Below, piece by piece: positions 25,111 through 36,545 of a DNA stretch of 64,000 bases. This DNA comes from Brasenia schreberi. Lineage: Eukaryota > Streptophyta > Magnoliopsida > Nymphaeales > Cabombaceae. The notes beneath the pieces were generated by a model. It ran no database searches and was not told the origin of the DNA. It saw nothing but the letters and a program-made list of their open reading frames with translations. A program made the position numbers and the translations under genes. The stretch spans positions 35,893,001 through 35,957,000 of the forward strand of contig JAYKKT010000091.1 of assembly GCA_036023115.1 (NCBI GenBank). The letters are read 5' to 3'. Numbering within the stretch: the first letter of the stretch is position 1; every line of letters begins with the position of its first letter.

Positions 25111-26493
25111 TTACTTCAATCAGGCTCTCTTGGCAGTGGATCATCTTGAATAGACTTTATAGTCCATTGTTCTTCTTCTTGCAACATTGATTTGTGAAAG
25201 TATCTTTGTTAAATGCTCAATTCCACTAAAATGTCACTAAGCCACTTAGTATCACTTAATAGCTCCTCTTAGCCACGTGGGATGCAACTTAATCGACTTT
25301 GGGAAGTCATCAGACTTAACTTTTTCTTCTTAACATGTCATATCTTTAGGCTAAATGCCAATTATCATAAATGTCACATTACTAAGTATCATTCTAATCA
25401 CATATCATTACACTCAATTATTCATACGATTATCTCATGGCATCCACCATAGATCATCATTTCCAACATCATCATATAATTCCATCACATTAATCATTTT
25501 TATATCATTAACTTATTCCATTTGATTATCTCTTAGTGGCACCACCACTTGATCACATTTCCAACATCAATATAATCCACATCATTTATTTTTATAATTA
25601 CAATGAAACCGCTAAATAGTCTATCAACAACCAAATTTAACCTCTAATTCTTCTTCTTGGTCAATTTATCCATGTGGCAATGAGATTTCTTTTTATTCTA
25701 ATGCGTTTTTTGGACCATTTCTACCGTCAAGAAAACACCATTTCTAACATCAATTTTACTTTAAATCAAAGAATAGACCCAAATCCTCAAATTGAATTTG
25801 AGCGAAACCTAGTTCTTGGATCTTTGTTTCTTGACCATATTTTCTCAAAATTAACATCATTCATATGGTTCTTCCTTCATCAACAGCCTCGTCCTTCATT
25901 AATCTTCCATTGAAACTCAATCATAATCTCAAGAGCTTACAAAAGTTTTACTTACCTGGGTTCCAATCCAACAAAACAATCCTGCAAACAAAGCACTTCT
26001 TTGATTCAAAAAGCATGGTGAAGAAACATATTAGAACACTTTTTAGCAAAGAACAACTCAAGAACATTGGGAGAAAAAGTATGACTCTACCTCTTGATGC
26101 TTAAGAAAATTCCGAGCAAAAGAGGAACTTGAAACTTGATTCTAGTTTAATCTACTTGAAATCTTCTTGTCCACTTCACTAGCTTGGAGATTCCTATCTT
26201 CTTCAATTTTTTCTCTTATTTTTCTCCTTTTCATCCCTCCTTACTCCTTTACTCTTACTTGGCCAAACCACTCTAGCTCCTTTCTTTTGGGAGTGCTTCA
26301 TCTTGTTTCTCTTCTATTTTTTTTCTTTTTTTATTTTTAATTTCCATTTGCCTTTCTGGAGTTCCCGATAATGGCCTTTACTTGGCAGGACATTTTTTCT
26401 GAAGCTCACACTTGAATGGCTCAGCCTTAAGTTTCTTTGTGTGCTTCTGCTCGGTAGGTCTTCTATTAATCCTATTCTTCTTTTTCTCTCCAG
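25111..26493. other. AT-rich sequence before CMT exon 11
   Basis: Low-complexity AT-rich sequence. The short open segments at 25674-25913 and 25865-26104 do not resemble CMT or any known family. A pyrimidine-rich tract precedes the acceptor at 26492-26493. Confidence 0.45.
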
Positions 26494-27985
26494 GTATAAG
26501 ACAAGTTGCTCATAGCATAAACGACAGCGATGTAAAAGATGTTCTTTATGATCACCGACCTCTTAAATTAAGTGAAGACGATTACCTGCGAGTTTGTCAA
26601 GTTCCAAAGAGGAAGGTGGGGTAACAATGTTTCTTTTTGGATTAGCAACCTGGATTGTCAATGGAATCCATGTATCTTGTTTGATTTGAACCCAGTCAGC
26701 GTCAAAGCTTGTCTTGGAGTCTAAATCACAAGGTCCATGAATTCCAGCAGTCCTTGCGAAGACTTGGGGTTATTCAGTCTGCAATAGAGAGTAATAAGCT
26801 GAATATGTTTTGTCAGCACTGTTTGTATCTGTTTTCAGTGTTTCACATGTTCTTATGATATAGGAATGTCTGTGATCAATAGGGTGCATGTTTTAGGGAC
26901 CTCCCTGGCATTATAGTTGGAGAGGATGACACTGTTGCATGGGATCCGAAGATGAACAGGATTCTTCTGCCTTCAGGGAAACAACTGGTGAGATGGTTTG
27001 ATAACTCATCAATGATTGAATTTGTTCACGTGTACATGTTGGCAAGCAACTCTGCCTATGTAAGGAATCACCCTTTCATAGCCGGTCCCAAGCCCGAAAA
27101 AAAAGAGGAGGGTTGTGTTAGGCTTCCGACAGCCAGCGTAAAACTTTGTCAGACTTAACATGGATTCTACAAAAAGAAAACAAAAAATCCATGTAGCTGA
27201 CCCCATCTAGTATGGGAAAAGGCTTAGTTGTAGTTGTAGTTGTAGTTGTAGTACATGTTGGCAAGCCTAGTGCTGTAGCAATTCACTTCAGTGACACTGC
27301 TCTTTGGCTGCTAGATTCCGGATTATGCAATGAGTTATCAGCAAGGAAAATCTAAAAGGTGATTAGATATATTCTTGGATCTTTTTTAATGCTCTGTGAT
27401 GTTTAGTAATGCTAGAATATGCAGGCCTTTTGGACGATTATGGTGGGATGAGGTAGTACCCACTGTATTTGCAAGTGCATATCCCCATGACCGGGTAAGA
27501 ATGCATTGCTTTGTACTTCAAAAGCACATTGGTTGCTCAACAACTGATTTGGCATAAAATTTGACTCTATCTAGGCAATTTTGCATCCCGAGCAAGATAG
27601 AGTCCTCACAATTCGTGAGAGTGCTAGGTTGCAAGGATTTCCAGACAGCTATAGGTTTTCCGGAACTGTTAAAGAAAGGTATGCAAAGAGTTGAAAGCAG
27701 TATGTGTGTGTGCACATTCATGCATGTGCACGTTATCTAATTCTTAACACTGAAATTGTAAATGCTTGATGCTTTTTCTGCATCTCTATGTGTCTTTGTT
27801 TTCAGAATATGCTTCTATACTGATAGGTATCTGTCTATAATCACAGATATACTCAGATTGGTAATGCAGTTGCAGTTCCAGTTGCATGGGCACTGGGTTA
27901 TGCATTAGGTGTTGCGTACCAGAATCTGTGCAGCAATGAGCCTCTCATTAAACTTCCAACTAGATATCCTTGTGGTCTTAAATAA
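26494..27985 (+). CDS. CMT: CMT exons 11-16: C-terminal methyltransferase motifs
   Basis: Six exons read in one frame to TAA at 27983-27985. Exon 11 (26494-26615) has [20 protein letters not shown]; exon 12 (26883-26987) has [19 protein letters not shown]. Exon 13 (27315-27358) gives [13 protein letters not shown]. Exon 14 (27425-27494) has [20 protein letters not shown], where most relatives have TVVTRAEPH, a substitution in a conserved stretch. Exon 15 (27575-27678) has [20 protein letters not shown], and exon 16 (27847-27985) has [19 protein letters not shown] (motif X). The phase of exon 11 needs one leftover base, while exon 10 leaves two. Confidence 0.85.
27048..27251 (+). mobile_element. 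Au-type SINE with 15-bp target-site duplication, in CMT intron 12
   Basis: The element starts AACTCTGCCTATGTAAGGAA, has the conserved body (GGTCCCAAGCCCG, AAAACTTTGTCAGACTTAA) and the tail GCTGACCCCATCTAGTATGG ending in repeated GTTGTA. It is bounded by TACATGTTGGCAAGC at 27033-27047 and 27252-27266. It lies wholly within the intron between exons 12 and 13 and leaves both splice sites intact. Of the Au copies here it is the most complete. Confidence 0.93.
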
Positions 27986-30702
27986 CCAAAGATATCACCA
28001 TTAAAATTCAATAATTCTTTTTCTCATGCTGATTGTGTTCTTTCGTACATTTAATCTATATGTGCTTGGGCTTTGAGCAGTCCTACTCTTATTGTATCTT
28101 TGAGTGAATAAAACCTCATTAGGCACACAAACTGTATTATTGAAGCTCCTAGCATAAACTGCCTAGTTAATCACTCGATTGTTGTTATTAAACTAAATGT
28201 GATTTGATGCTTTTGATCATTTAATAGTTTTTAATTCAGCACTCTATCCTTCATTTAAGTTTTATTGTTGATAATATCATATTTTACAAGTGCATTTCAT
28301 ACGTTAAAGTCTCATGAACGATAAAATCAAGTTATTATGTTGCACTCATTCTTCCAATCGCAATTCTTAATGAGTGACTGTTTAATGGACGTGTGGAGCC
28401 AAATTGAACAAATGGAGATTGCATATGTAAGTGCCAACTGAATTCTAGTATCACTCAACCTCAGACCATTTAAATGTAGTGGATGGAAGGGTAGCACAGA
28501 GACTGATGTGTATTGAACTCATAGGTGCAAATAGTTATTGATATGCTCGTATCAGTAACTTTGTTATTGCTGTAATCTAAGAAGCAGTGCCAAATATGCC
28601 TCTGGAAATTCCAGAAGCAATCAGAGCCGTAATTGTATGTAAATGCAAAGAACTCAAACACCAACAACAAATGAGATATGCAACAGAAAAACAACTGAAC
28701 ATAGAGACTCTAGAGCATTTGGTGATCTCAGATGTGTCCACTGCAATGATAGTGGTGATTAATTATTTCGATGAATCAATTCAAGTAAAGATCCTCTCAA
28801 TGTACCTATCCATTTGTGTGATTCTTCTACAATAAGATTCGAAGGTGACCATGATATATCGTGCATAATATCATAGTGCACAGTGGGGGCAGGAGCATTT
28901 CATGCTGACATCTTTTTGACTTGATCAAGAAGTGTTTGTCCTTTGAGTTCAAGGAGTTTTAAGTAAAATAACTTATTGTGAAATACATGGGTTTCTGTTT
29001 TCATGTTCAATAACACAGTATACTGGTACTACAGGCAGCGTAAGTTGTGTGTAATGCAAAATTCCCTATATTTTTCTCTCAAAAGATTGAAACGGTATAC
29101 ATGCTCGTTCCACTACCAACCACTGCCTTCTACTCCGTATGGTTGCTTCATAGGATGATTGAGCCCTGATCCTCTTTTTTGTCAAGATCCATGAAATTCC
29201 CTTCCCCTTTCTTCCGATGAAAAAGCGCTTCTTTATTGGTAAACCATAGATGGAGCTGATACTGGGAAGATAACTAACTTCTGGAACATGATTTTGGGTT
29301 ATGTGAGTGAAAAGGGCATCCTTGAATTGTGTAATGGAATTTGTTGAGTGACATTGTGAAATTCACTGTTCTTGGCAAGCACTGTAGGCTCAGTTTTAAA
29401 ACTGGTGTACATAGAATCAAATGTTTTAGAAGTGAAGGAAATGGTTGGTGACTGAAGCTGTCCAAGTCTAGGTATTGTTGAATAATACTTAAATTAGGCT
29501 GAATCCAGATGGAAGCCACATGCATGCTTATCTAGTTATGGGTGACCAGCCTTTTTCTTTGATAGGTTAAGCAAACCCCTGATGTGGGACCATGGTTTTG
29601 AACTTATGACCCAGTACAGCTACTATGCTTACCCTGTCATTGCAGCATTACGGGACAAGCTAACCTACTGTATTCATAGGTACTTGAATTATTTACATGT
29701 CCATTTAGAAGCTGAGTTTCTACACGCGCGTAAACGCTCTGGTATGAGTTATTGCTGAATAGGGCTGTCTCGAGTAAGGAAACCCAGTTCCTCTGGCTTG
29801 CATTCATCCTATCAAGTTGGAGATACTGTTACCGGAAATTTATATGCCCTTTCCTCAACATTTCGTCTGTTAATTTGCTTTAGCCATTGCAATTTCCCTT
29901 AGGGTTCATCATCTCATCAAGCAAGTTAGTAGAGGATCAAGCATCGCCATTTAGCATATCAAGACAATGTAATTTTGGTTCCGTTTGAGCATTCCTTCTT
30001 TCCATCCTTCCCTCACATGCCATGGTTTTGATGGTGTGGGGCGAGGTTTGGGAATCAAATTTATACACGTGAATTACTTAAATACTTCGGTCTTATATGC
30101 CTTCTACAATACCTCGTCTCTAGCTTTCCTTCTCAAAACTCTATTGCACTTCAGTTCACGAATTCCCTCAAAGGCGTCAACTCATAAAGCACCAACAAGT
30201 TCACGAATAGCTACGATCAACTTGCTGCCTCTTAACCAAAAAATGTTGTCATTATCTTACAAAATCTGTTTGTAGTAAATTTAAAGACACTCGCATTTTG
30301 AAGAAGAATATCTCAAAGAATGAATGGCTAATACAGCCCATTTTGCTGCCTCTTAGACCAAAATTTTGCATGATCAAATCTCAAAGAACTAATTCATACT
30401 GAAATAGACAAGTTCATAAAGAATATTTTAAGAATGAATAGCTAATTGGTCCAGCATCAGACAAAGCACTGATCTCTTTGAAGCACAATTGAAGAACCAC
30501 CACTGGCCACTGCAGCTCATAATCCAGGATGCTTTTTTTTCTCCTTTTTTTTTGAGTAGACATAGTCCGAGATGCTTCAGTGCTGTAAAGCAGGCTATCT
30601 GGAAATGCCCAAAGGTACCTATGTATGACTGAGACTCGAGAGTGGGGGACCCATGACGCAGACCCATTAAATGCTTTCAAAGAATCACAGGATCTGTGAT
30701 AC
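27986..30702. other. Intergenic spacer downstream of CMT
   Basis: AATAAA at 28107-28112 is a plausible CMT polyadenylation signal. The rest has no recognised gene. A tRNA-like minus-strand segment near 29560-29680 may be another decayed SINE. The open segments at 28587-28835 and 29985-30275 have no recognisable similarity. Confidence 0.5.
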
Positions 30703-33700
30703 TTATCTGCAACTATGAAGGTGTGGTAGCTGAGGACATTCAGGTGATATGAGATTTGCCCACAAATTCGCCAATGCCGAAAAGAAGTGCTGCTCATTCC
30801 ACAAAACTGATTGTACACCTGAACAACAAAAGATAAATTAACTGTGCAAATCCACTTCATAATTAAACCAAATAAACCAGTGAAGCATTTGCGGGCGTAC
30901 CATGTAGGCAATTTAATGGAAGCAAGGATAGTCTACATAAAGGATGAGCCGGAATTGATGAAGAATTTTGAAGAGACAGGATATCCAACTTTGGAATAGA
31001 TTCAATAGACTCCCATAAAAATTTTGCCTTCTCTCCTAGATGTCTGCTATGAGAAATACTTGCAAGCATCTCATTTAGTCCAGAGACATTCCACACTGAG
31101 TCACATTCCTTCAGACGAACTGTTATCTCCTTAGAGGCACCCGAGTTTAGAAGTATCCATGGTTTGTACACTTCACACGTTACCTTCAGTACCACCAAGG
31201 TTCTATAAACTTCAACGAGGGAGACAAAGTATCGCATTCCTACACTAACAACAAAATCCCTCAGGAACTACACAAATCATAACATGCAAACCAAGATGGA
31301 AGGCTAGGGAGGAAGGACGAACACTTTAGAACAGTCCAAACTACTCTCAGTTTGAAATGAGAGTTTTAAATTATAAAGGGACTTCAAGTATAAATTTACC
31401 TCGGGTATCATCAAGTAGTGCTCTATCCACCTGATTCTCTAATGCTTTCCTCCAAATTAAAGCACCACATTGCAGTTCCTCGCAACATGTTGAAATGATT
31501 TTAGACCACGCACTTATGTAAGTTATTTTTTCTTCATTCGTTCCCAAGGCCATGATGCGTAATACCGATGAAGTATGCTCAAATAATTCCAATGCAGAGC
31601 TAAAGGAGTCTTTTGCCTGGCATAGACATTATGAAACAAAATAACTTCACAGAACAAAAGACTGAAAATAATCAAAATCCTCTGTTTCAGTGTTAGCTTG
31701 ACTTTCTAATATGCACTTGCTCATACTTCAATATATCAGAGTTATAAAACTTTAGCTTTTCAATCGAACTCTTAGTATTTCAGCCATTCAGGGACTACTG
31801 AAGTTACAATAAGCGATTCAATGCAACTCATCAGAATAATTCCATGCTTCAATGGAGCACAGGCCTAAGAATCATCCAGATGCTGGTATCACCGTATCAC
31901 AGAAAAATTCAGTTCCAAAACCAGGGTTCACCAATGTACTCTCTTACCCTATCAGTATATGGTTGGCTTTTGTAAAATAAAACAGGTCATAGGCAACCTC
32001 ACCTCATGCATGTAGCCCAGCAGTAGAATACCCACCGCTTTTGCTAGAAACGTGGAACAGAAGGAAAGTGTTCAGGTTTAAAATGTCTTCTGTGTTTATT
32101 TTGGTTTATTTCATATATGTGTACTATTCGAGTGGCCTACAACAGTCAACCTATCAACTCCAAACATCCAGCTCATCTGGCTGTTAGAGACCAGCTAATG
32201 CCTACCTAAACTCGATGATAATTGATCATACTGGTTCATCACATATATAGAGCTTAAGCCACATCTCGTCTGATGCTCTTATGAAGCTTCTCCATGATTT
32301 CCGTATTTTCATATGGATAGAAAATAATCTGTATATAGCATTTTCTTTCTGATGACATTCATTACTTACAAGTACGTAAAGCAAATGGTGAATCACATTT
32401 GGACAACCCACTTTCATAAGAAAGCACAAAATAGAAACTGAAAACCAGGATACAATTTCAGAATTCAAGATACAGTTCTAGCCAGTGGGGAAGTACCCAT
32501 CACCCTCATATAAGTATGCTAGGAATATAACAAGGATGAAGTGATAAAAATACTTGAAGTGAATAGTACCAGTATTATTTTATTCGACAAGCAGTATTCC
32601 TTCTCCAGGGCTTGGAACTTTGCTGCATTGACAGCTTTGAGAAGTTCTTCATCATCTTTTGTAAGTGGATGATCCCCAAAAGGTCCATCTAGTGAGAACT
32701 TTGATTCTTCATTCAGCCTCGTGTAGCCTGCCTAAAATAGAAGTTAAAGCTGGAAAGTTGAGACAGAGAGAGAGATTTTTTTTGTTGATGAGAAAAATCA
32801 TCCTTCTACCTGTACTGTTTAACAGGAGAAATCTGATCCTACTATTTGCAGAAATAAATAAAAAACAGCATACAATCATCAAATTGGTGATGCCACAAAC
32901 CACAGTAAAGAACATTAAAAGGTTGAGAAACCAATGGAACTAAAGACAGCACAAAAGTGCAAATATTTCTACCAATTTGTTCTCTATATCTAAACGTTGA
33001 TGCAGACACTATATTCCATGAATTACTGCTTAAACCTGCTGCTGACTAGCATATGAAGCAATTTGTGTTATAGACACCATAAGAAAAACTTAAATTCCAA
33101 ACATTATGTCTCTCCAGTTGCAGCTCTTTATCAGAAAAAAGACCTTAAATGATTGAACACAATGTATTCTCTCAACTCTGTAATTTACTGTGACAATATT
33201 CATGGTTGTCACTCAAAAAGCTTTAAACATTAAAGTGAATTTGCTTCATAAGATTCATGTCTCATTTCAAGTAACGTTAAAGTGCAACATACAACAGACA
33301 GCTCCTCCAAGTTTCACGCAAGCATTGTTCTTAAACCAGATGGCTAAGTCACACAGACACTGATAAGGGGTGGAGTGTCGACCCCGACACTGGTGCGACA
33401 CCGACACCTTGTCGGTGCGGCATGTCCAAAAAAAAAAGATTTTTTTTTTTTTGTAACTCATGGATAAATGGGTCCGGATAATGAAGATTGATTTGTGTAT
33501 TATGATGAAATTAGTAGTTGTTTACCATTTATATGTTTTGCTTTAATATAAAGTTGTGTACTTACTATTGTAGCTTTATACTGCTTGAATGATTTTGGGT
33601 GTGAACAATTGGTTTCTTATTACTCAATCTGATTGGATTCTTGACTCCATACTGTATGCCTTTGTACAGAATAATCTCTGTCACCAAACACATTTAAAGA

Positions 33701-35124
33701 CCAGGAACATTGCCAGATCAATAGAACATAAGAGTATCACATCACTAGATCCTAGCACAAATACTAGTATATGGTATATCCTATAAAAGATCTCGAAACT
33801 CTTTGAATCCATAACTTGGATATTTTGCAGCTCGCAAAACAATTGTAAGTTTCAGATCATTATGAGGGAACTTGCTAATTGATATCTACATGCACCCAAA
33901 ATTAGCAAATAATAGTTGTATTATGATTGATTTATGGAGCTTGAATATTATATATAATATATAATATTATATACCCTAGCTTTGTGTCACCGCACCCAAA
34001 ATTTTTGAAATTTGCCGTATCCCGCACCCGCACCCATGTGACATAGCCAGATGGTGATTCTCCACGTTAAAGAACCCATAATTTAGATTCGTGATCGTTT
34101 GGAAACCAGGATCCAATAACATTTTCCCAGCTCCTGAGGAATAAAATTTTGTTTGAATCATGTAAGCATATAGGCGATTGAACTAATCACCTGAATCTCC
34201 TTGTGGAGGGTCATCGCCTTCGCTCTGTCACCAGAAATGTCAGCAATCTTTGCCCCACCCTGACACGGAACAAGAAACTTCCAATAAAAAATCTCAACGT
34301 TCTTGCAGACAGCAAATCAAAACTCGGTAGATTCACACTTTATCTGTATATGCTGGCTGATTTTCACAATTTTATGAGGGAATCTCGAACGAATTCGTAG
34401 ACTGATAAAAGGAAGAAATGAAGTGATTCAATCATAAATATTATACCTCAAGGACGCGAAGGTGCCGAAGAGCATGCTGCTGGGCTGATTCTTTTAACCG
34501 ATGGTATAACGCAACAAAATCTTCGAAACGCAATTCGCAGTCTTCAATGTGGAGTCCGTTCGGCCTGACAGAATCAGGATTGTGAACAACACAACGGTTA
34601 TCCAAAGAGGCGTCCTTGAATTTCCAATCATTGCCATCAGCGTTGTTTGAAGAACCCTTGATCTGCTCGGCCTGACTGTACAAATTTGCGATCAGATCAC
34701 TGAAAGCCAAGGCCGGAGGTTCCTTCTGCCGATTCGAGACCCTTGAGAACGTACTGATATCAGGAGGATCTTCCTCCCGAGGTTCTTCTACATCTTCGCC
34801 AAAAATCGAGAGAGGAAGCGGCCTGGACACGATAGAGGCCCCAGCAGAAGCCGGAGACTGATCGGAATATTTATAATTTGGTACTGAATTGGGAGAAAAG
34901 CAATCCACAAAATCGCCCCATTCATCGTCGGAACCGGATGGAGATGGCATGTGGCCATTGCTCAGAGACGGCAAGGCAGGCACGAATTTGAAATCGCCGA
35001 AAGCGTCACCGTCGTCGACGCCAAAACCGTTGCTTTTGTTAATGGCGTCTTTGTGATCGAAGAAATTCTCCATCATCAACATCGTCGGTCGCTCCCAGCA
35101 AATGGATCGGCGACTTCCGTTCAC
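30703..35124 (-). CDS. Synergin/aftiphilin-like clathrin-adaptor accessory protein
   Basis: Putative vesicle-trafficking accessory protein. Exons on the minus strand: 35124-34447, 34259-34191 (GGAKIADISGDRAKAMTLHK), 32731-32570 (GPFGDHPLTKDDEELLKAV), 32043-32003 (AVGILLLGYMHE), 31616-31400 (ALELFEHTSSVLRIMALG), 31239-30901 (ending CRLSLLPLNCLHG) and 30819-30703 (VLWNEQHFFSALANLWANL, then stop). Exon 1 holds acidic-aromatic motifs DAFGDFKF and DDEWGDFVD, like the WGDF/DFxxF adaptor-ear ligands of animal synergin and aftiphilin. The start is uncertain: Met at 35124, or MMEN at 35076/35073, which fits the family better. The phase between the 32570 and 32043 exons does not match, so one boundary or a small exon is missing. 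The C-terminal exons match the conserved end of plant synergin-like proteins as I recall them. The clathrin role is inferred from motifs. Confidence 0.72.
33344..34046. mobile_element. Non-autonomous hAT MITE in a synergin-like gene intron
   Basis: A 703-bp element is bounded by a perfect 8-bp direct repeat CCAGATGG at 33336-33343 and 34047-34054. Its ends are short imperfect inverted repeats, CTAAGTCACACAG on the left and CTATGTCACATGGG read from the right. The subterminal regions are rich in GACAC/GTGCG and CGCACCC motifs. The size, 8-bp duplication and absence of coding capacity fit hAT. Confidence 0.82.
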
Positions 35125-35154
35125 AAGAAAGAAAGAAATAATTTGACGTCCAAA

Positions 35155-35245
35155 TGATGATCGTCGAGAATTCAGGCCAACAGATACTGATCGTCCGGAA
35201 ATTCAGTCCAACAGATGATGGCCGCCGAGATTCAAGCCAGAGAGA
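35155..35245. repeat. Three imperfect ~31-bp repeats in the synergin-like gene leader
   Basis: Three consecutive units of the form GATCGTC(G/C)(A/G)GAAATTCAG.CCAACAGAT begin near 35157, 35188 and 35217; the last is most diverged and runs into a (GA)n tract at about 35241. They sit immediately upstream of the candidate starts, in the probable 5' UTR or core promoter. Confidence 0.7.
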
Positions 35246-35669
35246 GAGAGAGAGTTGACGGACGACAAAGTAGAGGACAAATAGAGACGTTCTGTTTCAG
35301 AGAGGGCATGTTAAAAGGCGGCTGGGGGTCCAATGACCTGGCTCCAATATATTTATCAGCTAACCCGCCAATAAACCATCTATTCACAAAAAGGATGCTT
35401 TCATCACGGAAAATTCTTTCAGATATTCTATCTCTACTAAATTTATCACAAGATAGACCAGGTATTCACATTAGGAGTGTTTGTGGTTCGGTTCTAGTTT
35501 CTGTCTGTACCAAAACAATGAAGTTGGTTCTTCATTTTTAAAGAACCGAACTGAATATATAAAACCGTTCTGAACTATTGTTTTGCATTTTTAGATGTCA
35601 TGATAAAATGTAATAGTTATATTAGAAGCTAACATAAAAAAATATTTCAATTTCAAGCATTCATCAATC

Positions 35670-35703
35670 ATACAAAAACAACAACTAAGCCTTTTCCCAT
35701 ACT
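35670..35703 (-). mobile_element. Ultra-short (34-bp) LINE/SINE tail insertion
   Basis: Only the tail is present (ACAACAACTAAGCCTTTTCC plus CATACT), yet it is flanked by a perfect 15-bp direct repeat AAGCATTCATCAATC at 35655-35669 and 35704-35718. This is best read as an extremely 5'-truncated target-primed insertion. Confidence 0.85.
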
Positions 35704-36432
35704 AAGCATTCATCAATCGTGCCAAAATAAAATGTTACTAAAAATATACCCTTTTTACTAAGCAGTTCCAACTCTCGGTAGAGAGAGTACAGGGTGTTTA
35801 TGCGAGAGCAGGTGTGCAAGCGACTAATGGAGAGAGAGAGAGAGAAGATGTGCTTGGTACACGGTCTTTTACAAATCATTGAGGTTATGAGGTGTGTGTT
35901 TAACCAAAAAAAAAAAAAGTGTCTTTAATAACATGTTACTAAACATGCAACCTTTATTATTGAAAATCCCCATATTACTCTCACTATGCAAACTATACTT
36001 TTTTTTCTTTTTGTCACTCGTATTCACAAAGACGTGCCCCACATGCATTTTTATATAAAAAAATATATGAGACGTGTGCCTCTTATATAAAAGAGATATG
36101 TTCACGTGCATCTCTCTTGTATAGAAGACACATACAAAAGAGATATGTTATATGTATTGAAGACGCTTAGTCTCTTTTTTTCTTCTCTTTTTTTAAACAA
36201 ATAAAGAAAGAAATGAAAAAGAGAAGAAGAAAGCGAGGCTGTGACTGGCTCCCGTGCTACAAAAGAGCAGACACAGCGTAATAAAGAGTGAGAGATAAGT
36301 GAAATGGGGAGGGAGGATAGATCAATGACTTTTTAAGTAATATATATATATATATATTTGTGGGGGTAGGTTTATACCCATACAACTGTGTGGGAGAGAC
36401 AATTTTCATCTTTAGAATTGCGTCAGGTTGCA

Positions 36433-36545
36433 CCGAGAGCGTTAGCTCAACAGCACGGAGCTCTAGCGCTGTTGCTGCTGATCAGGAGTTCGACTCCCAG
36501 AGTGTGTTAGGCTTCGGCCTCTTCTTATAACAAAAAAGAAATCGT
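36433..36545 (+). mobile_element. tRNA-derived SINE copy, plus strand
   Basis: A-box GCGTTAGCTCAACAGCACGG, B-box GAGTTCGACTCCC, short body and 3' segment TTAGGCTTCGGCCTCTTCTT, followed by an A-rich end. The imperfect direct repeat GTCAGGTTG at 36423 and 36546 may be the target duplication. Confidence 0.65.

Larger units (their letters stand above)
16113..26493. other. CMT intron 10 / lost-core interval, retroelement-filled
   Basis: A 10.4-kb interval lies between two well-supported CMT exons. By eye no segment encodes the GGPPCQG, ENVVD or QFRMR-like motifs that should fall here. It contains Copia gag debris in opposite orientations and LTR-like blocks, described in separate entries. Sequence 18100-20390 and 25111-26493 is AT-rich with no recognised product. 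Confidence 0.7.
6632..27985 (+). pseudogene. CMT: Chromomethylase (CMT) locus lacking the catalytic-core exons
   Basis: Chromomethylases are plant DNA (cytosine-5)-methyltransferases that read H3K9 methylation through BAH and chromo domains and methylate CHG/CHH sites. Sixteen exons can be placed: 6632-7009, 13181-13215, 13299-13389, 14235-14339, 14421-14537, 14715-14814, 15144-15352, 15472-15537, 15615-15872, 16054-16112, then 26494-26615, 26883-26987, 27315-27358, 27425-27494, 27575-27678, 27847-27985. Exons 1-10 (about 472 codons) are continuously open and encode BAH, motif I (LLDMYCGCGGMSTGL) and the chromodomain. Exons 11-16 (about 194 codons) are open to TAA and encode the final motifs, including GNAVAVPVA. 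About 200 residues expected between them (PCQ motif IV with the catalytic Cys, ENV motif VI, motif VIII) were not found in 16113-26493. Joining exon 10 to 11 shifts frame and meets TAG after seven codons. An assembly error is possible. Confidence 0.85.

Noticed and set aside
36433..36545. A genuine tRNA gene
   Set aside because: A and B boxes are present but the acceptor and anticodon stems do not pair convincingly, and a SINE body and A-rich end follow.
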